Origin: Anarhynchus alexandrinus
Taxonomy: Eukaryota; Chordata; Aves; Charadriiformes; Charadriidae
Assembly (NCBI GenBank): GCA_008711295.1
Contig: VUYV01000592.1
Location: 10,145 to 74,144, forward strand
Length of the DNA: 64,000 nt
Direction of reading: 5' to 3'
Under the pieces are notes generated by a model. It was given only the letters and a program-made list of their open reading frames with translations, ran no database searches and was not told where the DNA came from. This document shows, piece after piece, positions 1 to 11,220 of the stretch; the stretch's first letter is position 1, and each line of letters starts with the position of its first letter. A program made the position numbers and the translations under genes.

Positions 1-425
1 GGCCCCGAGGCGGGCGCTGTGGCGGCGCCGCCGGAAGGACCCGGGCTGGCAGCCGGGGGGCCCCGCGGGAGAGGGCCGTGCCCCCGAGGAGCGCCCCTTG
101 CCCGCCCCCGCTCGTCTAGCCCCGGGTCGCGGTGCCCGGTTGGGTGTGGGTCAGACCCGAGGGGGCCCGGGGGCCGCCGGCGAGAGGTGGAAGCGGTGGG
201 GGCAGAGCGGAGCCCTCCGCGCCCACCCGCGGGGTCCCCCCCACCGGCTGCGGCAGCGGCGGGTGAGCGCCACGCCGAGACCTGTTGCCGTTCGCGATGG
301 GTTTGACCGTGTTGCGGCTGTTGGGAGTTGTTTCAGCCCGTGCAGGCAGCGAGCGCCCGGCCGCTTCGGCGGCTTCATCGCTCCCGCCCCTTCTTCTTCC
401 CCGTCCGGGGCCCTGAACTGAGGAA
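1..425. promoter_or_regulatory. CpG island, probable promoter (cut by window edge)
   Basis: The stretch is extremely GC- and CpG-rich and drops sharply to ordinary composition after about 420. It carries an ETS-like CCGGAAG near position 30 and many GC boxes. On the plus strand a good splice donor (CGG followed by GTGAGC, GT at 263) ends a possible noncoding first exon, so a transcript running rightward is possible. On the minus strand it could equally be the start of a gene running left. From the SZT2-HYI order at the other end of the window, PTPRF on the minus strand is the expected neighbour, so this may be its promoter; that is inference from synteny only. No recognisable protein is encoded here. 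Confidence 0.6.
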
Positions 426-3400
426 TCAGTGAAACTGGGCGGGGGGCGGGGGGGGATTTTCCTCGGCCTTTTTAGATGGTTTGAAGGGTTAAGTAAGTCA
501 ACTGCACCGATTGTGTTGGTGCTCTTGGGCTCGCTGCCCAACCGTTCCGAGGAGCTGGGGTTGCGTCAGCGCAGGCAACGCCGCCGCGCTCGGCGGTTTC
601 ACCCTGCTGCTGTTCTCCTCCACGTGCTGCGCTGGGGTCACCCCAGCTTTCCCACCGCACGTTCAATTTTTTTCCCCCCTGTGGTCCCCAGGATTTCTCC
701 TCATGCGTGGTAACTGCGTTCCCTTGAGGATCTTTTGCCGTTGTCCTCTCATCTCCGTTCAGCCAGGGTCCACATACTTTGCAGAAGTTCTTCCTCTGCC
801 CCAGCATGGTTGCCTCAAGCGTTCTGAGGAGCTCTGGCCTTCACACTCCTGAACGCGATGCCCAGTCCCTCATGGGTCACTCACCTCTGCCCTAAACTGA
901 GCACATGAGAGCCAGTCCTACACCTCTGCCACATGGCGGGGAGCTCTGGCACCAAAAGCCTTTGGTTCTGGGGATATTTTCCTTTCTACTCGGTATCCAA
1001 AACAGCCCATCTGTGCGATCAGCAGCGAGGCCACGGCGCTGGGAGTAAGTGGTGCTGGCCGAGCGCCACGCAGCGCTGCCAAAGTGCCCATGGGCTCCGC
1101 TCTCCGTGTTAAAATTTGGATCTGCTTCAGGATGCTCCGGAGCACAAAGATCACAGGGAAGCCGAGAGATCCCTACTCCAGAGCAGGGATTCATGGAGCC
1201 GCCAGGGCTGTTCCCCCGGCGCGCGCAGCAGCCATGTTGGCAAGTTTAAGGTGGGTCGTGTCAACCGACCCCTGTTCGTTTTATGTGCAAGCGACAAGTT
1301 TTTGAAGTTTGCTTGAAAAATAGGAGATTTGTGGCTTAATGCTCCTGTGCTAATCTTGTCAGATGCTTCAGAACTTTTGAGTTTTGGAGACACTGAAATG
1401 TTGGACCAATCTACAGGACAGGTTTTTAATATATTTTTAAGATATTTTTAGACACCTAAAGGAGCAGGTTCCTAAACGCCTTCACGAATCGGGATTCGTG
1501 TGACTGACACAGAGCTTGCCTCATAAACTTTTGATGCCCTGGAGCTTCTAGCCAAGACTTGCAGGTAAATGATTGTCACATGGGCGTAAGCCATTAATCA
1601 TCCCAATCACAAAACAAAGAGTTTTCACATACAGCTACCATCCAAGACTCTATTATTCCCCCGTGCACTCCGTGCCTTCATGACGTAAAAACTTGGAAGG
1701 CTATGAATAGTGTGAGCCCAGTAGGCACGGGTGCTTTGTGCTTTGCTGAGTGCGGGGCAGCCAGTTCGTCACCCCATTACCTGTCTGAGGACTCTGCAGT
1801 CATGGGGTGCCGTTCCTCAAAGCGAAGGCATCCACTGCAGCGGTTTGCTTAGTACAGGATACGCTGGCGTGTTGTCACCAGAGCTGTATTCTGGAAGGAG
1901 GTGTACAAGAGTCCTAAAGCCCCGAGTTTGATCCACCAGTTGCTTTTCGGAAGGCAAAGTCTCCGTGTGTATTTGCAGAACCTGGCTTGGAGGTCACTGC
2001 TCCTGGTCGCTTTTCCTTCCCTTTGATCCAGAGCAAACGTACACACCCATATATACTTGTCATGTGTGCCACTCGAGAGCCAGCTAGCGTATAGATCCTG
2101 TGGGATGGGTTTTGCTTGCCTTTAACATAATAAATTGGTATAAAATCAAAAGACTGTGATTCTGAATTTTTTAAGACTTGTCAGAACGACTTCCCTTCTT
2201 ATTTCAGGTGTTGCTAAACTTGTTAAATACTCCAGGTTGAATCTGTAAGCTGCAGAGCCTGTCGGAAGCTCGTCCTTTCTCCAACTGTTTTTTTCTTTGA
2301 GGGCGTATTCTTGCCGATGACTTTTTCTCACCTGATTTTTTAGTAATTGTCAATTGTATTGTCAGGTCTCCTGGTCTGATTCACAAGTGCCTAGTGCAAT
2401 GCTCAACTTGGTGCTCATGTAAGATAATACATCTCCATCTGTAGATCTACTCGACAGCACAGCTTGAGGACCATATGGCCATGACTCTGACTGCCCACCA
2501 TTTTTTCAGTATTACCCCCAAGACTCTTTCATTTCCTTTGTAAGACAGGATTATTAGAATACTCTGTTTTGCTCCAAATAATAATAAAAAAACAATCTGT
2601 GTTGCCCATTTCTGTTCTCCTCCAATTGAAGGAACTGCAGCCTTGGAGAGACAGCCCTGATGCTTTCTCGTCCGCAGCACGAGGTTCTCTGAACTGGGGA
2701 ATCCTTAAACTGAGGAAAATTTACCCTTAATTTTGCTTTACTACATCTTATACTTGATTGAAGAAATAGAAATCAGTGTTGTAATAAAAGCACAGTCACA
2801 ATCCTAAAGTGGTATTTGCTTCTGTTTCCTGGACAAGGCCCGGAAGTTTTCTGCTCTTCAGGTACCTTTCTGTAAAGTAGGTACAATTGTCTTTCCCTTT
2901 CTGCATCCTTCATCTCCGCTGCCTGACTAGATCTGGTCAGGATACGTGCTCTTTCTTACTGCAGCTTTGCATAATGCTTAGCACAGTGAAGCTCTCCTCT
3001 TGATTGATGCCTCGGAGATCCTACAAAGACATACACATAAGTAATAATTCCTGTAGTTCATTTACCTCCTCATAGTAAACTAGAAAGGTAAGTTCATTGG
3101 GGGGGAGGGGGGGGGAAAGAGCAAACACCCCAAAAAAAGCACCACCTGACAATTTGTTCCTGGTATGTAAATATATCTCAGGCATTATTAAATGGGAAAA
3201 GTTTTCTGGTCCTGACTGAACAAAATGTGACAGAGGAAGGCCCTGGGAAAGCTGGTCACCGAGGCTGGAATTGAAATGACCTCCTGCTTCTGCTAAGGGC
3301 CAAAATCTGGAGTGTTGGTGGCAACTGTCCCGTGGAAGACTTCTGGAAACACAGTCGCTTGTTCAGAAGAGCAGACTTACAGATGAATAATTATCCTTTG

Positions 3401-4050
3401 CAGCACGGTCTCCATGTGTTCAAGCCACAGAGATATCAGCTTACTATCCTTTTCTAACCCTGAATGAATGGTAATCGAAAGACTAAAATACATCATATGC
3501 ATGTAAGTTAAGACAAACGATACAGAAAATACAGTGAGCTTGCCGCTGGGATGGTCTCTGCTCCCCTCTGTCTTTCCTGACGGAGTTTGCCTCTCCTGCG
3601 TTTCTTTCCGTTCTTGTCAGGTCGTGGAGAAACTGTTTTTCTGGCTTTCATTGCGATGACATCTGTGCTCAGCTGGTCCGAGAGTTGCTCTGGTGGTCTT
3701 CAGCTCCAATCCGTTATGCTTTGGCAAACCACGGGCTTCCAGGCTGCAAAATACAGGCTGTCAAAGAGATGGAGAGGAGCTCTAATCACACCAGTATTTG
3801 AGCACTTCCTAAGCTAATATATTTATCCTCACAGGATTTCTGCGAGGTAGGAAATTACTGCTGTCCCCCCTTTCAGAGATGAAAACCAGATGCACGCAGA
3901 AGCTAATTGACTTAGCTAATGTCACACAGGAGCCGGGGGCAGAGCGGTGAAATGAGATCAGCCGCCGGCCACAGTGCCATGCACCGGAGGACAGGTCGGC
4001 TCAAACGGTTTTGAAAGCCCGGCCGGTGCCCACGGGCTTTTATAGCCCTG
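426..4050. other. Noncoding DNA, no gene seen
   Basis: There is no convincing exon, RNA gene or recognisable repeat. Composition falls from GC-rich next to the island to roughly balanced. A near-pure G tract (3099-3115, interrupted once by A) could form a G-quadruplex or simply be a sequencing-prone homopolymer. Open frames here are short and lack protein-like composition. Confidence 0.5.
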
Positions 4051-4136
4051 TGGAAATGCAAAGCACGAGCTTTCAGAGCACGGCAACCCAGCCTGGAAAA
4101 TTCAAAGCACAAGCTTTCAGATCACGGCAACCTGGG
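4051..4136 (+). repeat. Imperfect 43-44-bp tandem duplication
   Basis: Two adjacent copies begin with TGGAAA at 4051 and 4094. Both contain CAAAGCACRAGCTTTCAG followed by an AKCACGGCAACC-like end. They differ at a few bases and one indel. The duplication is old enough to have diverged and has no identified function. Confidence 0.75.
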
Positions 4137-7100
4137 AAGGGAGGGAGGGAGTTGCTCTCAGATCCAAGTCGGGCAGCGGCAGCGATCCCAGCCTGGCCCA
4201 GGTCTGCAGAGTGACTGGGCTTTTGGACTTGCTCTGGGGCAGAAGCTTGCTTTTTTCTTTTTCTTTTTCCCTGACAACTGTTGAGAAGTGATTCCTGATA
4301 TTGGAGCAAAGCTCTCGGCTCATTTCAGCCTTGTCAGAAAATCCGTCTGGGGGCTGAGAGCTCCCCTCCTCGCTTTCACACCAGTGAAAGTAGGAGCTTC
4401 TGGAAACAAAATTTCAGTCCAATCCTTTTTTTTTTTTCTTCATATTAATTTTTAGTACTGTTTCCTTTTATATTTAGTCTTCAGAACATGTTGAAAGCAT
4501 TTTGAAAGAAGCCATGAAGCAGTTAAGAAAATACTGGAGACTATGTTCAGAGACCTTAAAAACAATTCTGCTTTGAAACTTCAGGTCAGCTTGCAAGTAG
4601 GAGATGAGGAACACCACTAACACAGCCCGTGTGTACAAGAGTGGGTTTTGATTAAATGCTTGTCCTTATAAGCATTGAGACGGGAAAGGGAGTGGCATTG
4701 CCTTATCTTTGTGGCAAATTTATAGACCTTGTTAGCAAGGTTAAACTTTTGTGCTGACTATACTTTTCCACACCTTCTTTCTGCAATAAAAATCCACCTC
4801 AAAATTTCAGCTCACGACCAAGTAGCAGAGGAAGTAATGCCGAATCTTTCACATTAAAGCAAGGCAGGTATCCCAAAAGAATCTTCCCCGGCACCCAAAA
4901 TGATTCTGCCCAAATCGCTGCTCCTCCCTCAGAGAACTCTGCCTTTTACCAGCTTTTAGGATTTTGTAGGATTGCACAGACAGTGCTTTTCTTTAACAGT
5001 ATCGTTGACTTCAGGTCTGATTGCAGGCCGGATTCTGCCCTGGGTTCTGCGCGCGGCAGCACCCTCTGACAACAGCCACCCACGGTAAAAAGGTAATTCA
5101 GAGAGCAGAGACAGTGAGTGTAACTGGGAGAAGGATCACCCTGACCGCGGCTCTGCTGCAACAGATGACAGGCAAACAGGACAAACATATTGGATTGACG
5201 TTTATATCCCCAAAGGAGCTGACACCATTGCTGTTTACAAAAATTTTAACTTAGAAGACCAGATCGGAAATTTTCAAGGTGCGATAAAGGGGGGGTCCCG
5301 TATTCTTACCTCAGTGTTTGAGAGCTGCAGTCCTGAAAAGGTGATGGGAACAAAGTATTGCCCCCACATCAGATAATCTCAGCCTTTTGTGTGCGAACGG
5401 GACGAGGGGCCTCGGAAGGGTGGCAGGAGCCCCCGGGCACAGCACAGTTACTATAGCTTCACTCCGCAGCTGAGGTCTGCAAAGAAATCAAGCAGAAGAA
5501 TTTGGGCATTCCAGCCTGGCACAGAGGAGGGGTCTGGGGCTTGCCCAGCTACGTACGTGAAAGCTGGCATCTCCTGGTCCAAGTATTACAGGAGCTGGAG
5601 CTGGCCTGGAGCGTGACAGGCAGCCGGGAACTTGGCCGAGGTGGAATTTTGTGGCTGAATTGTGCTTATTCCTCTCACAGCCACCAGTGAATTTTCTCAG
5701 CACCCCAGCTCTGCGCAGAGACCAGGTTGCAGCGGCCAGTCCGCGCGAACAGCACGGGAATGCCGTGCTGCTGGGCAAGGTCGCGGTGCTGCAGAGTGTG
5801 ACCGTGGTGCGATGGACACCGGCGGTGGTGGGTACGAGCCCCGAGCGGCGGTCCTCCTCCGGTCTGCAGGACTAATCCTCGCGGCGCTCACAGGGCAGGA
5901 TTCGCACCCGGGAAGAGGCCAGGATGAGGAATATATCACACTTAATCTCATAAGCTCGAACAGGACTTTAATGCTTCCCAGAATTTTGCTACCCTATTGC
6001 GGGACACGCACATATTATAGAAGTAAATTGAAACAATCTCCTAATGATTTTTATTTCCCCTTTAATTCATTCCTTCTACCACCCCCCGCAAAAAAGAACC
6101 CAGCAGGGACCGGCTGTCGTGACAGGTCATTTAAAACTGCTTTTGTAAAAATAGATTTGTATTTTATAGCTTAATATTTTAGAGGCTGGTGACCGGTTAA
6201 ACTTCTTTCAGCACCAGCACCTCTTGCTTTGGGCTCCAGCCTTCAAATAAGTCACCAGTTGTCATGATTTACTGCGTATACTATGGGACAAGTGCAAGAT
6301 TTTGACAAGAAAAGATATTTGGGTGTTATTTGAGGAGACATGGGGAAAGTCACTTAACTCAGTGTTTATATAGAATGGCTTTCTTGTTTCAGAGGTCACC
6401 TCTGTTGGAATAACAGGTGCAGGCTTCAGACATCAGCTGCAAGGGCTGTTTCTTGCATCAGGGAGGTTATAGCTTTTCCTATTAAAGATGGTCAGAATTT
6501 CAGGGAATAAATTTTGTTTAAATTTAACTAACCTTTCCCTCATGATTCCAGCAGAAAGGTGCAGGCCATCAGCATAACAATTGCTTTTGTAGTGATAATA
6601 CCAGTGTCTTTTCTAAACGCTGTTCCCATTAAGGTGTTCAGAGCGATGGATGTGGAAACCTGCTCCTGAAAAATGTGTCCCAACTTTGAAGATGACTGTC
6701 TGCAAGTTTAAGTAAGAGCAATGAAGTGGGTGAGGAACAGGCTATAAACACGGTACAGACTCTGTTAAAATTGGGGAATAAAGGGTTTCTGCAGTGCTGT
6801 TCAAAGCGTGGGAGAGCTGGCTCTGATAGTCACTCTGCAAATATTAGAAAGCGGTGTTTGGGTTCGTTTTTAAAAGCACCTGGAGATGGCATTTCTCCAA
6901 AACTGAAGGGTTAGGCGTGTTCAGCACATGACCTGGGCTGGCTGGGCATTCCTGACTGTCTCTCGCCTGAACCGTGGGCCCTACGGAAAGCTGCAAGGCT
7001 TCCTCCTCAGCCCTCCTCTAAACCAAGCCTCTACCTGAGTTTTCCTTCCTGCTGACCCTTGTCCCAGCATCTCTCCGGGCTTGTCTATGTCTTTCTTCTC

Positions 7101-8842
7101 TCTCCACCCCTGTTCCCTCCTGCACACACATGTACACACACACGCCTTCACACTCATGAACACACACACAAAAACTCCAAAGCACTCCTCTGCGCTCGCA
7201 GGGCTGAGTCGCTGCCCTGGGGACTGGCCATCCTCTCTGTACCTCCAAGCTCTCCTTGATCAGGCTGCCTCCAAGTCAAACTTCAAAACTGAGGTACTAA
7301 ACTCACCCACGCTTTTATTTCTCTACCCTACATTTTCCCACCTGCAAGTCTTTTTAACAGCTTTAGCACGTCACTTGCCAAATTTTCTTTATATAGGTTC
7401 TTGGCCTGGGCTCATGGTTGTAGTATCTGAGCACCTTTCAGTCATGCATGAAGTGATGTGACTCATGTCGGGCTCGGGTGATTTGTTCTCTCTCCCTATT
7501 CTCTCTCAAGAAGGAGGGCTGTGCCTGCTGTGCTGGAGTCTTTGTTTTGCTTGGGTAAAGTTTCAGTTTGTGAAATTTTTCTGTGACCAAGAGGCTGGGG
7601 GTGTCACCCGCAATCTTCATTCCTTCTTCCCTTCAATGTTCTCTGCTAACATGTTGAAGATTTTCACAATTTTTGTGTTATCTCTGCGCTACGTTCCTCT
7701 GATACCAAGAATATTTGGCGCTGTCATATTTAATGACTAAAACCATCCAGCAGTATTCTGTCTCCTGGTTTTGGGTGCAAGTCAGCCTTTAACTATTAGA
7801 GGTCAAGCTGGGAATGTGCTGAGAACAGAGCAGTCCACACATGTCCCATCAGGTTTTACACCTTCCTCTGTATCACACGCTGCTGATCATGGCAGGACGT
7901 GGCACTACGCAGATGGCTGGGCTGGGCTGAAGAGTTCTGGATTCCTGTTTCCCCAAAATCTTTGTTGATGCTGTTCAAGGTACACCCCCCCCCCCAATTC
8001 ACCAAACNTCACAAAACCAGGAAAATTATAATCCTTTTTTTTTTTTCTACTTTTCATTCCATGGGATATTAGCAGGAAGTTAGCTTCCCGAAGGTGGGAT
8101 TTTTTTCTCTCGTATATACTTTGTATTTTTAATTACAGTAAGAACTCTGCTGTAGAAAAGACATTGAAAGAAAACACTGTGATCATCACGTTTGTATTTG
8201 ATTTAAATGATGGACTCAGTTTCTGCTCTCCCTATCCTCCAGCCGGTTCTGAGTGGAAAAGAAAAGGAACAACCGAGTTCAGGAGGAGAGGTGTAATAGA
8301 ACAGGTGATATTTAAAAAGCATGTAAAGAACCCTAAATTCTTAAACAATTTGAATTGGTGATCAAGAAACAAAACTGCCACTCAAAATCTCACTCTCATA
8401 AGATACAAAATGATCTGTAAAAATGTTGCACAAATAGGTTCCCTTGGGCATTCCTGTGGCGCACCGTAGCATCATCGACTGTCTTAGGAATTGGTTGAGA
8501 GCAATCAAAACTGATAAGAATGAAACTGCAAAGAAGGCGAGACAAGGAAGCTTCAGCTGCTGTGGTCGGGTGGGGATTTGCCGCAGGCGGCCGGGAGGAA
8601 GATGAGCCCGTTCTCTTCCATGTCTCCCCGCCCTCACCGCCGCCTTCCCCAGCATCTGGGGCAGACCAGAGCTGCCGCTGGGACAAGCCTTTCCCCACTT
8701 CCCTCATGAGGGGGACGTCCATGCGTAGTCAGGCACACTCAGGATTTTAAGACCTGACCTTCACATACAGTTGAATCCAGAAAAAGCTGGTGCTGCCACC
8801 AAAACAAGTGTCCACATAATTTTATTCCTACCCAATACTCCA
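4137..8842. other. Noncoding DNA, no gene seen
   Basis: No exon with coding-like composition and flanking splice sites can be defended. There is a CA-rich simple repeat (separate entry), a C homopolymer at 7985-7995 followed by a single unresolved base (n at 8008), and T runs near 4430 and 8035. The DNA looks like intron or intergenic sequence. Confidence 0.5.
7122..7173. repeat. Interrupted (CA)n microsatellite
   Basis: CACACA runs are broken by ATGT, GCCTT and CTCATGAA. It is a degenerate dinucleotide repeat. Confidence 0.8.
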
Positions 8843-9356
8843 GCTCTGGAGTCCCCAACATAAGAAGGACATGGACCTGCTGGAGCGTGTCCTGAGGAGA
8901 GCCACGAGGATGATCCGAGGGCTGGAGCACCTCTCCTATGAGGAGAGGCTGAAAGAGTTGGGGCTGTTCAGCCTGGAGAAGAGAAGGCTCCGGAGAGATC
9001 TTATTGCAGCCTTCCAGTACCTAAAGGGGGCCTACAGGAGAGATGGGGAAGGACTTTTTACTAGGGCATGTAGTGATAGGATGAGGGGGAATGGCTTTAA
9101 ACTGGAAGAGGGCAGGTTTAGATTAAACATTAGGAAGAAGTTTTTCACTTTGAGGGTGGTAAGGCACTGGAATAGGTTGCCCAGAGAGGTTGTTGAGGCC
9201 CCATCCCTGGAGGTGTTCAAGGCCAGGCTGGACGTGGCCTTGGGCAACCTGGTCTAGTGGGAGGTGTCACTGCCTATGGCAGGGGGGTTGGAACTTGATG
9301 GTCTTGAAGGTCCTTTCCAACCTAAACCATTCCATGATTCTATAATTCTATGATAC
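8843..9356 (+). mobile_element. CR1 LINE, 5'-truncated 3' end, relatively young
   Basis: This is a chicken repeat 1 non-LTR retrotransposon fragment. It enters at CAGCTCTGGAGTCCCC and stays open for 128 codons (8871-9254) encoding the C-terminal tail of CR1 ORF2. Visible landmarks are the [12 protein letters not shown] start, [48 protein letters not shown] and a final LGNL. After the stop come the typical CR1 3' UTR (GTCCTTTCCAACCTAAACCATTCCATGATTCTAT) pieces and the ATTCTATGAT-type tail. The intact frame suggests a fairly recent insertion. It lacks the endonuclease and reverse-transcriptase core, so it is a dead-on-arrival copy. The 5' boundary is approximate. Confidence 0.97.
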
Positions 9357-11220
9357 TGGGTTTTCCATTGCGTTAACAGAAGCGGCGGCAGTGTGAATCC
9401 AGTCAGAGGACAGTTCTGCATAAAAAATTATCTGGCCAAACAAAAAAAAAAAGGCAAGTTTTAATCTCGATGCATTTTCCCTTGCAGCCTTGTGTATGCT
9501 GGCGCCAGCACAAGGTGAAGGTGTGCAAGGGCTGGGCTGAAGAGCCGTGCCGGTGGGAAGGCAGAGCTGCTTTCCACGGCCGGGCTCCTTTATGCTTTTG
9601 CTGTTGGACAACTGACATTTCTTTCTGCAGCAGCGATAGTTTATGCTGGCCTAAATTGTATGTAACATTACAGCCTAATGTAAAAGGCATTGCTTTGCAC
9701 CCACTTTGAATTTAAAAGGTTTCCTTAGGTTAAAACATATATCAACACTTCCAGCCGCGTGACCGAAAGCGCTGCATGCTTTGGTTGCCACGTTCTGCGC
9801 TGGCCGGGTAAAGCAGCTGTAAATTCAGGTACCTGGTTTGCATTACCGTTGGGGCACAGCCCAGCCAGCACTGGGGTGAATCGGGGATATACTTCATCTT
9901 TTTATACGCTGCGTCAGAGAGACAAAAGGAGAGAGAACCTCGGTGCCAGAGAGCGATTCATCTCCACCCTCCGTTTTTGGAGGCAGCCCCTCACGGTAGC
10001 AACAGCTGCAATCCCCCCATCCCAACCCTGGCAACAAACACCCTCTTCTCCTCCTGTTTCCTATCTGAGTCTCTACCCCAATTCCCCAGCAGGATGCAGA
10101 GCCTAAGCCTTCCCTCCACAGCAGGTTGGAGGCACTGACAGGGGCTGGAGGGGAACAGGAGGGAGAAGAGAGCTACCTGAAGGTGAGCACGGAGGCTATA
10201 TGGGAAAAGGGGACACCTATAGCGCTTGAGAGAGGCTGGGCTGGAGTAAGGTCCCTTACCCAAGGGACATGAGCTGAGGATGGAGAAGAGAACAGGAGAA
10301 GGTCACAGGGATAGAGAGGTTGGTGGCTCTGCCCCCAGAAACCTCTTTCCAGGTGGTTGCACTACACCTCCAGCTGCTGCTGCAGCTTCCCCCCCATCCC
10401 ACCGCCCTCTCCAGCATCCCGCTCCAGGACGGAGCTTCCCTAAGCCCAGCTGCCCTCTCCCAGCTGTCCTCCGTCCCACCTGCGAGCCCACTCTGTCTGC
10501 TGGCCCGACTTCGGCGGGCTCCAGCTTCAGGTGATCTATCACATCCCTGTGGAACCTGTTTAACTTTATTGCTGTTAAAAATGGGTATCTTAATTTCTAG
10601 TCTGAATTTGTCCAGTTTCATCTTTATTAGCTTTTATTATGCTGCTCTAATCTGCTAGAGAGCCCTTTAATATTGAAAGGCTGGAGACAGCCAGAATCCT
10701 TGCAAGAGCTGGGTTCTTGTTCCAGGAACTGCAGCATATGCTCCTTGCAGAAAAGCTTTCCATATTTTCAGTGTTCCTGCTATAAAAACATCCAAATGCA
10801 AGTTTATATCCGAACACCACTTTTTTCTGAGGGGCAGAGTCGTGCTGCTGAAACTTGAGTGTCCACCTAGAACTTTCCCCAGGTGAGGGATCTAAGCAGA
10901 GTTTTCCGTATTGTCCAAACTGGGCAAACAGAGGTTGGAGCTCAAACCTCAGCTCTGAAGGCAGGAGGTAGATGTCCAGGCTAGGAGTAGATGTCTAGAA
11001 ACATCAGTTTGTTAGTGAGGAGTTCAGACAATGCCACAGAGCGCATGGGCAGTGCTGCAGTGTGTCCCCATGCTGTCCCTTCCCGCGTGTCCCCGTGGGA
11101 CCCTGCCAGGCGAGGAAGGCTTTGAGGAAAGGCTTGCCCCAGAGGTGATGTCCCTCAGAGTCTTCTTGGGGTGCCTCCTCATCCAACTCGTCACTCACAT
11201 CTTATTTATGTTTCCCTAGT
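9357..11220. other. Noncoding DNA, no gene seen
   Basis: Unremarkable mixed-composition sequence. Open frames near 10256-10660 overlap each other on both strands in a proline/serine/alanine-rich composition and do not look like exons. An AATAAA at about 11265, just beyond this stretch, has no visible upstream gene. Confidence 0.45.

Noticed and set aside
1..425. MAAPPEGPGLAAGG-type frame in the CpG island as a first coding exon
   Set aside because: CpG islands routinely give A/P/G/R-rich frames. There is no known N-terminus that I recognise and no downstream exon to join; only a noncoding first exon with a donor at 263 is entertained.
8871..9257. Intact 128-codon frame as a host gene
   Set aside because: It is the C-terminal tail of CR1 ORF2, followed by the CR1 3' UTR and tail.
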